From Parapedobacter lycopersici (GTDB lineage Bacteria; Bacteroidota; Bacteroidia; Sphingobacteriales; Sphingobacteriaceae): a stretch of 64,000 nt of DNA. Position numbers and translations under genes: made by a program. The stretch spans positions 230,048-294,047 of the forward strand of contig NZ_JAMSLW010000005.1 in assembly GCF_024643285.1 (NCBI RefSeq), written 5' to 3'. The stretch's first letter is position 1; each line of letters begins with the position of its first letter. Below are positions 35,319 through 44,836 of the stretch, in pieces. The notes under the pieces were generated by a model. The model was not told the DNA's origin. It made no database searches and worked only from the letters and a program-made list of their open reading frames with translations.

Positions 35319-37178
35319 ATGTTTAAGAAATATAATGTAATTGTAGTTGGGGGAGGGCATGCCGGGTGCGAAGCGGCGGCGGCGGCAGCGAACCTGGGTT
35401 CGTCCGTATTGCTAATCACCATGAACATGGGCACGATTGCTCAAATGAGTTGCAATCCCGCCATGGGAGGTGTAGCGAAGGGGCAAATTGTACGCGAAAT
35501 AGACGCGATGGGCGGTTATTCGGGGATTATTGCAGACAAAACCACCATTCAGTTCCGCATGCTCAATCAATCTAAAGGACCGGCTATGTGGAGCCCGCGG
35601 ACGCAAAACGACCGCATGCGTTTTGCAGAGGCTTGGCGATTACAGCTGGAAGCCCTGCCGAACCTCGATATCTGGCAGGACACCGTTAAGGAAGTTATTG
35701 TAAAAAATGATCGGGCCTGTGGCGTGGTTACTTCACTCGGTATCAACATTGATTCCGACGCCGTAGTACTAACCAATGGTACGTTTCTTAATGGGGTTAT
35801 CCATATCGGCGAAAAGAAGTTCGGTGGCGGACGGACCGGAGAGAAGGCTGCCACCGGCCTAACAGAGCAGTTAGTATCACTCGGTTTTGAATCCGGCCGC
35901 ATGAAAACAGGCACCCCGCCGAGGGTAGACGGAAGAAGTCTGGATTATAGCAAAATGGAAGAACAGTGGGGAGATGAAAATCGCGGAAAATTTTCCTTCA
36001 CCGATGTTCCATTACCGACAAAACAGCGCTGTTGCTGGATTACCTATACCAATAAGGCCGTACACGAAACACTTAAGGAGGGTTTTGAGAAATCACCCAT
36101 GTTTACGGGGCGCATTAAAGGAATCGGACCGCGTTATTGCCCCTCTATTGAAGACAAAATAAATCGTTTCGCCGAACGCGACCGTCACCAGATCTTTGTG
36201 GAGCCGGAGGGCTGGGATACGGTTGAAATGTATATCAATGGTTTTTCCACTTCCCTGCCGGAAGAAATTCAATTGCGTGCGCTTCGGCTGATTCCGGGAT
36301 TCGAAAATGCGCAGATGTATCGGCCGGGTTACGCCATTGAATATGACTTTTTCCCGCCTATGCAACTGGATCTGACCCTGGAAACATTCCGTATCAAACA
36401 CCTGTTCTTCGCCGGACAGATTAATGGCACCACAGGTTACGAAGAAGCCGCAAGCCAGGGTTTCATCGCCGGGATTAACGCACACCAACGGATAAATGAC
36501 CTTCATGAATTGTTATTGAAGCGTTCGGAATCCTATATTGGCGTATTGATAGATGACCTGGTAACCAAGGGAACGGAAGAACCTTACCGCATGTTTACTT
36601 CGCGTGCCGAACACCGGTTGCTCTTACGTCAGGACAATGCAGATGCCCGTCTTACACCAATTGCACACCAGCTTGGACTTGTCTCAGACGAACGGCTGGA
36701 GATGGTTAAACAAAAAGAGGCGGGGGCCGAACAGCTGGTAGACTATATGCGCAATCATTCGGTAGCTGCAGAAGCGATCAACCCCGTCTTACTACAACAG
36801 AACTCCAGTCCGGTCAGTCAGAAAACGCGGATGTTCAATTTGCTCAGTCGGCCGCAGCTGACTATCCACGACCTGGCCAAAGCGGACAGCGACTTTGCCA
36901 AGATACTTTCGCCGTTCACCAAAGAGGTAATCGAACAGGCGGAGATTAAAGTTAAATACGACAGCTACTTTGAGAAAGAATTGGAAATCATAAGCAAGAT
37001 GAAACGGATGGAAGACCAGGAAATTAATCCGGACTTCGATTACTCCGGACTCGTTTCACTATCTAAAGAGGCACGCGAAAAGTTAATTAAAGTAAAACCC
37101 CGTACACTTGGCCAAGCGTCTCGGATTTCCGGGGTTTCACCGTCCGATATTTCCGTTTTAATGGTTCACATGGGTTAA
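35319..37178 (+). CDS. mnmG: tRNA uridine-5-carboxymethylaminomethyl(34) synthesis enzyme MnmG
   Basis: MnmG (GidA) works with MnmE to add a carboxymethylaminomethyl group to U34 of certain tRNAs, using FAD and folate. The 619-residue length is normal. The FAD site is [12 protein letters not shown] near residue 10; [31 protein letters not shown] and the C-terminal [20 protein letters not shown] are diagnostic. In many bacteria this gene lies near the replication origin, in agreement with the parS sites before it. Confidence 0.97.
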   Translation: MFKKYNVIVVGGGHAGCEAAAAAANLGSSVLLITMNMGTIAQMSCNPAMGGVAKGQIVREIDAMGGYSGIIADKTTIQFRMLNQSKGPAMWSPRTQNDRMRFAEAWRLQLEALPNLDIWQDTVKEVIVKNDRACGVVTSLGINIDSDAVVLTNGTFLNGVIHIGEKKFGGGRTGEKAATGLTEQLVSLGFESGRMKTGTPPRVDGRSLDYSKMEEQWGDENRGKFSFTDVPLPTKQRCCWITYTNKAVHETLKEGFEKSPMFTGRIKGIGPRYCPSIEDKINRFAERDRHQIFVEPEGWDTVEMYINGFSTSLPEEIQLRALRLIPGFENAQMYRPGYAIEYDFFPPMQLDLTLETFRIKHLFFAGQINGTTGYEEAASQGFIAGINAHQRINDLHELLLKRSESYIGVLIDDLVTKGTEEPYRMFTSRAEHRLLLRQDNADARLTPIAHQLGLVSDERLEMVKQKEAGAEQLVDYMRNHSVAAEAINPVLLQQNSSPVSQKTRMFNLLSRPQLTIHDLAKADSDFAKILSPFTKEVIEQAEIKVKYDSYFEKELEIISKMKRMEDQEINPDFDYSGLVSLSKEAREKLIKVKPRTLGQASRISGVSPSDISVLMVHMG

Positions 37179-37258
37179 TATATTGATAATCAAACAAATA
37201 TACAAACAAAACGGCGGCGCACATATATTAATCGTGCCGAATTATTTTTAAAATTCCG

Positions 37259-38923
37259 ATGCCAGACTTGTCAAAAAAAGAAAACGGCTTAAATCGCTTA
37301 AAAACAGCCCCAAATCCAAAATGGCTCGTTCTGGCCTTTTTTGTGTCTCTCGTTTTGCTCACATCGCAGTGTGCAAGCATCCAACAGCCCACCGGTGGCC
37401 CGAAAGATTCCATTCCACCGAAAATACTCAAAGAAACGCCTTCGAATCTGACCCGGAACTTCAATGCTGAAAACATTGTCATCTCCTTCGACGAGTTTAT
37501 CAAACTCGCAGAAGAATTTAAGCAAATCAGCATATCGCCTGATATGGGTAGCCGGCCGCTATTCAAAGTGAACCGCAGGAACCTGGAGATTTCAATTCCC
37601 GATTCACTGGAGGAAAACACGACCTACACCATTAACTTCGGAAAGGCGATCGTCGATTTTAATGAAAGCAATCCGCTGCTCAATTACAGCTATGTATTTT
37701 CCACCGGTGACATTATTGATTCACTATCTGTCTCCGGTCGCGTTACCAATGCGCTGACACTGGAAAATGCGATGCAGGTTACCGTCATGCTAATCCCAAA
37801 CAGCCGGGATTCCATTTTCGGAAAACAGAAGGCCAATATCTTTACGATGACCGATTCGTCCGGAAACTTCACCCTCCGCAACCTCCGGGAAGACACCTAC
37901 CGGATCTATGCGCTTCAGGAAGAAAACAACGACCGTGTATACAATGCACGGGAAGAGTTGATCGGGTTTCTTACGGATTCCTTTCATCTTGACAGGGACA
38001 CCTCCGGCATACACCTTCAGTTATCCCGCGGTATTCCAAAGACTTTCCGGTTACTTGACCGGAAGATCGAGCCGACAGGCCGCCTCGTCTTTGCCTTCAA
38101 CAAACCGCTCGATCACCCGGATATCCGGGTGATTCATCCTGAAAAGCTAAACGAAGATAAAATTGTGGTATACAATAAGACCGCGGACTCGGCTTCTGTT
38201 TGGCTTTCCGACCTCACTTTTGATTCCCTTAAGGTGCAATTCTATGACGGCAACAATCTCCTGGATTCTGTCTCCATCCGCCGCGGCAGAAATGAAAAAT
38301 ACGACCGGGATTTCATCATCACCGACCGCTTAACAGGAAACCGCGTGAACCGGGTACGGCATATAAAGCTTGTTTCCGCTGCGCCTGTACAAACAATAGA
38401 CCGGAGCAAGATTGTCCTCACACAGGACTCCGTGCCGGTGACGAATTACCAGCTGATCAAAGATACGAGTGAAAGCTTCGCCTACCTGCTCCGCTATAAC
38501 TGGCGGCCTGAAGTTGATTATAGTTTAACTGTGGAGCCGGGCGCATTTGTGGGCTATTTCGGTGCCAAGAATAAGCCTTATAACAAATCCTTTACCTATG
38601 ATGCCAACGAGAACTTCGGTAATATTGTTTTCAATACTACCCCTGCGGATACATCCCACCAATACGTAGTGGAGCTCGTTAGCGAGAAAAAGGACGTTGT
38701 TCATCAGCGTGCCCTAATAAGTGCGCCCCAGCGTGTCCATTTTAACCAGCTTCCGGCAGGCAAATACACGCTGCGGATTATATACGATGTAAATAATAAC
38801 GGTAAATGGGATCCGGGCGATGTCAATTCCCGCCAACAGCCCGAACGAATCTGGTATATTGGAAAAACAATCATTATCCGTGCAAACTGGGAGCAGGAAG
38901 AACTCGTAAACGTTCCGGAATAA
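37259..38923 (+). CDS. Ig-like domain (Big_5) lipoprotein
   Basis: A 554-residue exported protein: a hydrophobic segment (LVLAFFVSLVLLTSQC) followed by CASIQQPTGGPKDSIPPKIL, where the TGGPxD motif is typical of this Bacteroidota family. Residues 55-145 form a Big_5 domain (TPSNLTRNFNAENIVISFDE, then NTTYTINFGKAIVDFNE). The rest is a series of beta-rich segments with no named domain; the last part (KYTLRIIYDVNNNGKWDPGD) is like a calcium-loop-containing fold. It is likely anchored in the outer membrane. The function is unknown. Confidence 0.82.
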   Translation: MPDLSKKENGLNRLKTAPNPKWLVLAFFVSLVLLTSQCASIQQPTGGPKDSIPPKILKETPSNLTRNFNAENIVISFDEFIKLAEEFKQISISPDMGSRPLFKVNRRNLEISIPDSLEENTTYTINFGKAIVDFNESNPLLNYSYVFSTGDIIDSLSVSGRVTNALTLENAMQVTVMLIPNSRDSIFGKQKANIFTMTDSSGNFTLRNLREDTYRIYALQEENNDRVYNAREELIGFLTDSFHLDRDTSGIHLQLSRGIPKTFRLLDRKIEPTGRLVFAFNKPLDHPDIRVIHPEKLNEDKIVVYNKTADSASVWLSDLTFDSLKVQFYDGNNLLDSVSIRRGRNEKYDRDFIITDRLTGNRVNRVRHIKLVSAAPVQTIDRSKIVLTQDSVPVTNYQLIKDTSESFAYLLRYNWRPEVDYSLTVEPGAFVGYFGAKNKPYNKSFTYDANENFGNIVFNTTPADTSHQYVVELVSEKKDVVHQRALISAPQRVHFNQLPAGKYTLRIIYDVNNNGKWDPGDVNSRQQPERIWYIGKTIIIRANWEQEELVNVPE

Positions 38924-38937
38924 AACCACCTCGTTCG

Positions 38938-39450
38938 TTATTCGCTGAACCAGCTGGAATACATCACATAGCGATCGGGTAATTCTTCCAGGAGCTTCCG
39001 TTGCGCTGCGGAAATGGATTTAACCTTCCTGGCAGGAACGCCTGCGTAAATATATCCGCCCTCGCAGTGTGTACCCTCCAGCACCACCGCCCCGGCCGCA
39101 ATAATACTATAGGATTCCACCACCGCATGATCCATTACAATGGCCCCCATACCTACCAGCACGGAATCGTGTATACTACAACCGTGTACGAGTGCATTAT
39201 GACCCACATTAACCCGGTTTCCGATCAATGTAGGTGCCGTTTCATAGGTGCAGTGAATCACCGCGCCGTCCTGTATATTGGTATATTCCCCGATCCGGAT
39301 TGAGTTTACATCACCCCTGATCACAGCATTAAACCATACCGAACAGTGCGCCCCTAATTGCACATCGCCAACAATAGTTGCGTTGTCCGCAAGGAAACAA
39401 GCTGTTCCAATCGCAGGATAAATCCCTTTTACCGGAAGAATCAACGCCAT
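38938..39450 (-). CDS. gamma carbonic anhydrase family protein
   Basis: A 170-residue left-handed beta-helix protein made of hexapeptide repeats (for example TIVGDVQLGAHCSVWFNAVI). Zinc-ligand-type histidines are visible in AVIHCTYE, VGHNALVHGCSI. This is the YrdA/PaaY/CaiE-like gamma carbonic anhydrase family; carbonic anhydrase activity is proven for only some members. It is 22 bp before the nadB stop in transcription order, on the same strand as nadB. Confidence 0.92.
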   Translation of the reverse strand: MALILPVKGIYPAIGTACFLADNATIVGDVQLGAHCSVWFNAVIRGDVNSIRIGEYTNIQDGAVIHCTYETAPTLIGNRVNVGHNALVHGCSIHDSVLVGMGAIVMDHAVVESYSIIAAGAVVLEGTHCEGGYIYAGVPARKVKSISAAQRKLLEELPDRYVMYSSWFSE

Positions 39451-39472
39451 ATTTATACGGTAATTAACGTCA

Positions 39473-41059
39473 TTAAAAAATGGTATCTCTTAACTCCTTC
39501 GCATGATCGGGATAATCCGTTGTATAATGCAACCCTCGGCTTTCCTTTCGGGCCATCGCGGATTTAATAACCAGGTAGGCTACCTGGATTACATTCCGCA
39601 GTTCACAAAGCTTCACCGACAATTTGGTGTTTTTATAGAAACTTTCGGTTTCATCATACAGCAGCCCAAGCCTCCGCATCGCCCGCTCCAGTCGAAAATC
39701 TGAACGCACAATTCCCACATAATCACTCATTACCTTCTGTGTTTCGCGCAGGTTGTGCGTCACGAGAATATCCTCATTGGAGAGTACGGTATTTGAATCA
39801 TCCCAGTCTGGTATATGCGCCGGTAACTCAATTGAACCGATATGTTTAACCGCATCTATATAAATCCGGTGGGCAAAGACGGTTGCTTCAAGTAATGAAT
39901 TGGAAGCCAATCGATTAGCACCATGAAGACCGGTTGACGAGCATTCCCCGCAGGCATACAGGTTCTTAATTGATGACCGTCCATAATCATCAACCATAAC
40001 CCCTCCACACAGGTAATGGGCCGCGGGCGTAACCGGAATGTAATCCCTCGCCATATCAATCCCAATTGATAAACATTTCGCGTAAATATTCGGGAAATGT
40101 TCAAGGAGCGCTTCTTTTTTTCCCATAGTGGCATCAAGAAACACAAAATCATCACCCGATTTCTTCATTTCAGAATCAATGGCCCTCGCCACAATATCCC
40201 GTGAGGCAAGTGATTCACGCGGATCATACGCCGCCATAAAACTGCTGCCATCCCGGCGTCGCAGCACACCTCCAAACCCACGCACAGCTTCTGAAATTAG
40301 GAAAGAGGGGTATTCTCCTGGGTTATACAATGCTGTTGGGTGAAACTGGATAAACTCCATGTTCCGCACTTTCCCTTTGGCCCGGTATATCATGGCTATT
40401 CCGTCACCTGTCGCTATTACCGGATTCGTTGTACTGGAATAAACATGGCCAGCACCGCCGGAAGCCATCACGGTAATCTTACTCAGAATCCGTTCAACGT
40501 TATTTTTCTTCGTGTTCAGTGCATACACACCATAACATTCAATATCCTTTGAATGACGATCCACAAATACACCCAAGTGATGCTGAGTAATCAGGTCGAT
40601 GGCAAAATAATGTGTCAAAATCTCGATATTCGGATTTTCATGGACTTTCTCGAGCAGTGCACGCTCGATCTCAAAACCCGTGACATCTTTATAATGCAAC
40701 ACCCGGTGCTCGGAGTGCCCCCCTTCCTTTGCCAGGTCATACACGCCTCCCGTTGTCTTATCGAAATGGGTGCCGTAGTCAATGATCTCCTGTATGCGGA
40801 TCGGCCCTTCTTTCACCACGTTTTCCACAACCGTCTTATCGCATAAACCATCGCCAGCAATCAGGGTATCAGCAATATGCTTATCAAACGAATCCGACTT
40901 ATCCACAACCACAGCAACCCCACCCTGTGCATACTTGGTATTCGACTCGTCCTCGTTAGCTTTGGTAATAATCAGTACTTTTCCGTGGTTAGAAGCTTTC
41001 AGTGCGAAACTAAGTCCGGCAATTCCGGAGCCAATCACCAAAAAATCTACTTGACGCAT
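39473..41059 (-). CDS. nadB: L-aspartate oxidase
   Basis: NadB oxidises L-aspartate to iminoaspartate, the first step of de novo NAD synthesis. The 528-residue flavoprotein has the FAD site VIGSGIAGLSFALKA (7-21), KYAQGGVAVV, the active-site HPTALY region (FIQFHPTALYNPGEYPSFLI), YLCGGVMVDDYGRSSIKNLY and GLHGANRLASNSLLE. It is divergent from nadA across an AT-rich spacer. A TTATCCACA box occurs inside the gene at 40899-40907. Confidence 0.96.
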   Translation of the reverse strand: MRQVDFLVIGSGIAGLSFALKASNHGKVLIITKANEDESNTKYAQGGVAVVVDKSDSFDKHIADTLIAGDGLCDKTVVENVVKEGPIRIQEIIDYGTHFDKTTGGVYDLAKEGGHSEHRVLHYKDVTGFEIERALLEKVHENPNIEILTHYFAIDLITQHHLGVFVDRHSKDIECYGVYALNTKKNNVERILSKITVMASGGAGHVYSSTTNPVIATGDGIAMIYRAKGKVRNMEFIQFHPTALYNPGEYPSFLISEAVRGFGGVLRRRDGSSFMAAYDPRESLASRDIVARAIDSEMKKSGDDFVFLDATMGKKEALLEHFPNIYAKCLSIGIDMARDYIPVTPAAHYLCGGVMVDDYGRSSIKNLYACGECSSTGLHGANRLASNSLLEATVFAHRIYIDAVKHIGSIELPAHIPDWDDSNTVLSNEDILVTHNLRETQKVMSDYVGIVRSDFRLERAMRRLGLLYDETESFYKNTKLSVKLCELRNVIQVAYLVIKSAMARKESRGLHYTTDYPDHAKELRDTIF

Positions 41060-42149
41060 AAAACTAAATCAACAAAATGAAATGAAAAATAGCCAACGCT
41101 GTGAATAACGTGTAGACAAGCCGTTGAATAAATTGGGAAAACAATAAAGCACACCGATCAGTCCTTTTCTTTCACCAAATAAGCTTACGTATTCCCCAAA
41201 AAACCGATACAATATTAACAATTATCAACCAATAAACAGTACACATTACTGTATGGAAAATAAAACCATGGAAAAATAAATGTACTGTAAATCAGCACTA
41301 ACTCATTAAATTGATGTGAATAAGTTGTTAAAAGAAAATGTATTCCCAAAATCCAAAGAAAATTTAGGGTTATTTTCTCACGTGACCAACACCATAACAA
41401 ACAATAAGATGAATATATATTATAACTTATTTATTATTGATTGTTCCGTGGAATTGTGAAAACCAAGTCAATTAGTTTGCCTATTTTTGTATTTGAATTT
41501 AAACCAAGGAAGTGCGCAATATGGAAACTTACCTCACGGAACTGAATGCAAAGGGCTACATTGATGCGCCAATAGACCCGACACTGGATTTAGTAGACGA
41601 GATAAATAAGTTAAAAAAGGAAAAAAACGCGGTAATACTGGCGCATTATTATCAGGAATCCGAAATACAGGACATTGCGGATTACATCGGCGACAGCCTG
41701 GGGCTTTCACAGCAGGCGGCCAAAACCGAAGCCGATATCATTGTTTTTGCCGGGGTCCATTTCATGGCGGAAACCGCAAAGATCCTGTCGCCGGAGAAAA
41801 AAGTGCTGCTACCTGACCTGAAGGCAGGTTGTTCGCTTTCCGATAGCTGTCCGCCGCATCTTTTTGCCAAATTCAAGGAACAATACCCGGATCACCTGGT
41901 GATCACCTATGTAAACTGTACTGCTGAGCTGAAAGCCCTCAGTGACATCGTCTGTACTTCCAGCAATGCGGTGCAGATTGTTGAAAGCCTGCCTCCGGAC
42001 CAAAAGATCATTTTCGGGCCGGACCGGAACCTGGGGGACTATGTGCGCAGGAAAACGGGCCGTGACCTGGTGTTGTGGAATGGCGCCTGCATGGTGCACG
42101 AGATCTTCTCTCAGGACCGGATCGAACAGCTGAAACGGGATTATCCACA
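40899..42149. other. candidate chromosomal replication origin region
   Basis: Four boxes fit the DnaA consensus TTATNCACA: TTATCCACA at 40899-40907 (+) and 42141-42149 (+), and TTATTCACA at 41100-41108 (-) and 41315-41323 (-). The spacer 41101-41520 is 30% GC by hand count, against about half in the flanking genes, and has an almost pure A/T tract at 41403-41440 suited to unwinding. Plus-strand G/C bias changes sign here. Two parS sites lie 5.8 kb away. No dnaA gene is in the window. The assignment is inference. Confidence 0.5.
41060..41520. other. 461-bp AT-rich spacer between divergent nadB and nadA
   Basis: No open frame here looks like a gene. It holds the two inner DnaA-type boxes and an AT tract, and it must also contain the promoters of nadB and nadA. 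A TATTTTTG at 41482-41489, 31 nt before the nadA ATG, fits the -7 consensus; the -33 partner is unclear. Confidence 0.7.
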
Positions 42150-42516
42150 GGCTAAATTTATTGCGCATCCGGAATGCGAACAGGAACTACTGGCGATAGC
42201 CGATTATATTGGATCAACAACCGGTCTGTTGAAGTATACCCAAAAGGATCCGGCGGATACCTTTATTGTGGCGACTGAAAGTGGCATCCTTCACCAGATG
42301 CAGAAAGCCAGTCCGGAGAAGACGTTTATCCCCGCCCCGCCAAATAACGCATGTGCGTGTAACGATTGCCCGCACATGAAGCTCAATACGCTGGAAAAAT
42401 TATATACCTGCATGAAATATGAGCAGCCCGAGATTGATTTACCCATGGATGTGATCATCCGCGCCCAGCGGCCCATCGAGCGGATGCTCGAGCTGTCTGA
42501 TCGGCTTGGTTTATAA
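41521..42516 (+). CDS. nadA: quinolinate synthase
   Basis: NadA condenses iminoaspartate with dihydroxyacetone phosphate to give quinolinate, using a 4Fe-4S cluster. The 331-residue protein shows [33 protein letters not shown], the cluster-type cysteines in [18 protein letters not shown] and [20 protein letters not shown], all in normal order. ATG 41521 is preferred over the GTG at 41512. nadC is not in the window. A canonical DnaA-type box lies inside the gene at 42141-42149. Confidence 0.96.
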   Translation: METYLTELNAKGYIDAPIDPTLDLVDEINKLKKEKNAVILAHYYQESEIQDIADYIGDSLGLSQQAAKTEADIIVFAGVHFMAETAKILSPEKKVLLPDLKAGCSLSDSCPPHLFAKFKEQYPDHLVITYVNCTAELKALSDIVCTSSNAVQIVESLPPDQKIIFGPDRNLGDYVRRKTGRDLVLWNGACMVHEIFSQDRIEQLKRDYPQAKFIAHPECEQELLAIADYIGSTTGLLKYTQKDPADTFIVATESGILHQMQKASPEKTFIPAPPNNACACNDCPHMKLNTLEKLYTCMKYEQPEIDLPMDVIIRAQRPIERMLELSDRLGL

Positions 42517-42552
42517 CCGCTTTTTGCGGTGCTATTAAGGAAAAAAGAGAAA

Positions 42553-43590
42553 ATGCTGGAAAATAAGGAAAAGACGACAATCGCACAGCTTGGTGAATTT
42601 GGTTTGATCGACCACATTTCCAAAGCCGTGACGTTAACTCAAAAGACGTCTGTGAAAGGCATTGGCGATGATGCGGCCGTGCTTGATTTTTCAGCCAAAC
42701 AGACGCTGGTGTCGACAGACCTACTGTTGGAAGGTGTCCATTTTGACCTGCGGTATGTTCCGCTGAAGCATTTGGGTTACAAAGCAGTCCAGGTTAATTT
42801 GAGTGATATTTATGCGATGAATGGCCTGGCTTCCCAGGTTACTTTTTCACTTGGCCTTTCCAGTAAATTCCCATTGGAGGCAGTGGAAGAACTGTATGAG
42901 GGCGCGTTGCTTGCCTGCAAAAATTTTGGTGTAGACCTGGTTGGCGGTGATACGTCTGCTTCCGCACAGGGGCTGGTGATCAGCGTAACCAGTCTGGGAT
43001 ATGCGGACGCCGATAAAATAGCCTATCGCAGCGGTGCCCTTGAAGGCGATTTGATCTGCATTTCCGGCGATCTGGGAGGCGCCTATGTTGGATTGCAGCT
43101 GCTTGAACGGGAGAAGAAAATCTTTCTGGAAAACCCGAATATCCAGCCGGACCTGGAAGGTAAGGATTATATCGTGGAACGGCAACTTAAGCCAGAAGCA
43201 CGCAAGGATATCGTGGAGTTATTAGCTTCAATTGAAGTGAAACCCAATGCAATGATTGATGTTTCGGATGGACTAGCCTCTGAAATACTGCATATCTGCC
43301 GTGCTTCGAACTGCGGGTGCAAGTTGTATGAAGAAAAAATCCCGATTGATCCAATGACTTACGAGACCGCACGAGAGTTTGGTCTTGATCCAACCGTGTG
43401 CGCGTTGAATGGTGGCGAAGATTATGAATTGCTTTTTACAGTGAAGCAGGCCGACTACGACCGGATAAAGAGTCATGCTGATATCAGTATCATCGGCCAC
43501 ATTACCGAAGTAGCAGCCGGTTGTGAACTGATTACGAAATCTGGGAAGGTGCATGCGATTAAGGCCCAGGGATGGAACGCGTTCCATTAG
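42553..43590 (+). CDS. thiL: thiamine-phosphate kinase
   Basis: ThiL phosphorylates thiamine monophosphate to the active cofactor thiamine diphosphate. The 345-residue protein belongs to the PurM/SelD-like ATP-binding family: GIGDDAAVLDF near the N-terminus, VSTDLLLEGVHFDLRYVPLK, VNLSDIYAMNG, GGDTSAS, DVSDGLASE and ALNGGEDYELLFTV. ATG 42553 is used; a GTG at 42529 would add eight unlikely residues. It is 36 bp downstream of nadA, suggesting a joint cofactor operon. Confidence 0.95.
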   Translation: MLENKEKTTIAQLGEFGLIDHISKAVTLTQKTSVKGIGDDAAVLDFSAKQTLVSTDLLLEGVHFDLRYVPLKHLGYKAVQVNLSDIYAMNGLASQVTFSLGLSSKFPLEAVEELYEGALLACKNFGVDLVGGDTSASAQGLVISVTSLGYADADKIAYRSGALEGDLICISGDLGGAYVGLQLLEREKKIFLENPNIQPDLEGKDYIVERQLKPEARKDIVELLASIEVKPNAMIDVSDGLASEILHICRASNCGCKLYEEKIPIDPMTYETAREFGLDPTVCALNGGEDYELLFTVKQADYDRIKSHADISIIGHITEVAAGCELITKSGKVHAIKAQGWNAFH

Positions 43591-43662
43591 TATGTATACC
43601 GGACTTCATTGACCGAATCGGTTGATAAACGAATTTTTACTACTAACCAAATACATAAACCC

Positions 43663-44718
43663 ATGAGATTACCCGCATACTTATTTTGCGTGAGCCTGTT
43701 TTTTTGGTTTATTCCGACTCGGGCACAAACCACTTCCGGAACGGCAGAGGCACTTTTTTATATGGTGGATTCACCTGAATCTTTTGAGAGTTTCCAGGAG
43801 AATATTAAGGACATTGATATTGTTTGTCCGCAGACGTTCCTGGTGAGTAAGGAAGGTGTATTAACGGGAACGGTTGACCCCCGTGTGCTCCGGCTGGCTA
43901 AGGAAAACGGTGTAAAAGTAATGCCATTGATTGTAAACAAAGGGTTTGACAGTCAGCTGCTGCACGATATTGTGCATAATCCGGTAGCCCGCAAACGGTC
44001 GATCACCATGATGCTGGAATATGCAAGCCAATTGGGGCTTGATGGCTGGCAATTTGACCTGGAGGGCCTGCATATTACAGATCGCGATGATTTTACCCGC
44101 TATTTTCAGGAAACGGCAGCTGCCCTTCACGGGGCAGGCCTTCAGCTTTCTGCCGCATTGGTTCATGCCACCGATAACGTGGGCGGTGTATCTGCCTACC
44201 AGCAATTTCTCTATGAGAACTGGCGGGCCGGATATGACCTTAAGGCACTGGCTGAAGCGGGTGACTTTCTTTCCATTATGACCTATGACCAACATACCCG
44301 GCGTACTACGCCCGGACCAGTTGCTGGAATCAAATGGGTGGAACGCGTTGTCAAACACCTGCTGGCTGAAGGGGTACCTCCTGAAAAACTTTCCATGGGG
44401 ATACCCAGTTATTCCGTGCATTGGTTTGCGGACTACACGGAGGAGCGTGGCGGGTTTTCGAACGGCCGTCAAATTGGGTACGCCACGGTACAGCATTTAT
44501 TGGGTAAGTATAACGTAACACCCGTATGGCACGAAATGGCTGGCTGTAACTATGCGCTTTGGGAAAACGATGGTGTATTTGAATATATTTTCATCGAAGA
44601 TGCGAAATCGCTTCAGCTGAAAATGGATCTGATGAAAACATATGATTTGCGCGGCTTTTCGGTTTGGGTACTGGGGCGCGAGGCACCCGGTTTTTGGGAT
44701 GTAGTAGCACGCTATTAA
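43663..44718 (+). CDS. glycoside hydrolase family 18-like protein, exported
   Basis: A 351-residue protein with a signal peptide (LFCVSLFFWFIPTRAQ). The GH18 catalytic signature is GWQFDLEGL (DxxxDxE pattern, Glu as acid), with FLSIMTYDQHTR later in the barrel and GFSVWVLGREAPGFWDVV at the end, as in YaaH/CH-type spore cortex hydrolases. It therefore probably cuts beta-1,4 bonds in chitin or peptidoglycan-like glycans. The start ATG 43663 gives a clean signal peptide; the in-frame TTG at 43609 does not. Confidence 0.87.
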   Translation: MRLPAYLFCVSLFFWFIPTRAQTTSGTAEALFYMVDSPESFESFQENIKDIDIVCPQTFLVSKEGVLTGTVDPRVLRLAKENGVKVMPLIVNKGFDSQLLHDIVHNPVARKRSITMMLEYASQLGLDGWQFDLEGLHITDRDDFTRYFQETAAALHGAGLQLSAALVHATDNVGGVSAYQQFLYENWRAGYDLKALAEAGDFLSIMTYDQHTRRTTPGPVAGIKWVERVVKHLLAEGVPPEKLSMGIPSYSVHWFADYTEERGGFSNGRQIGYATVQHLLGKYNVTPVWHEMAGCNYALWENDGVFEYIFIEDAKSLQLKMDLMKTYDLRGFSVWVLGREAPGFWDVVARY

Positions 44719-44747
44719 AATGAACAGCCGTGCGGGCTGTCACCGAA

Positions 44748-44800
44748 ATAAACGAAACACCGGTTGTTCACATTAGCTTATCAACCGGTGTTTCGTTTAT
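44748..44800. terminator. bidirectional terminator-like hairpin between GH18 and acnA
   Basis: A perfect 19-bp inverted repeat (arms 44748-44766 and 44782-44800) with a 15-nt loop lies between two convergent genes. Each arm begins with an A/T-rich end, so a weak U-tract follows on either strand. A second small hairpin (ACAGCC / GGCTGT) lies at 44724-44740. Confidence 0.65.
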
Positions 44801-44836
44801 GTTATGATTTAATGCCCTTGCTTGCAAGGGATCTTA

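Noticed and set aside
41388..41395. TCACGTGA, the centre of a parS site, in the nadB-nadA spacer
   Set aside because: Only the 8-bp core matches; the flanks do not fit the TGTT...AACA arms.
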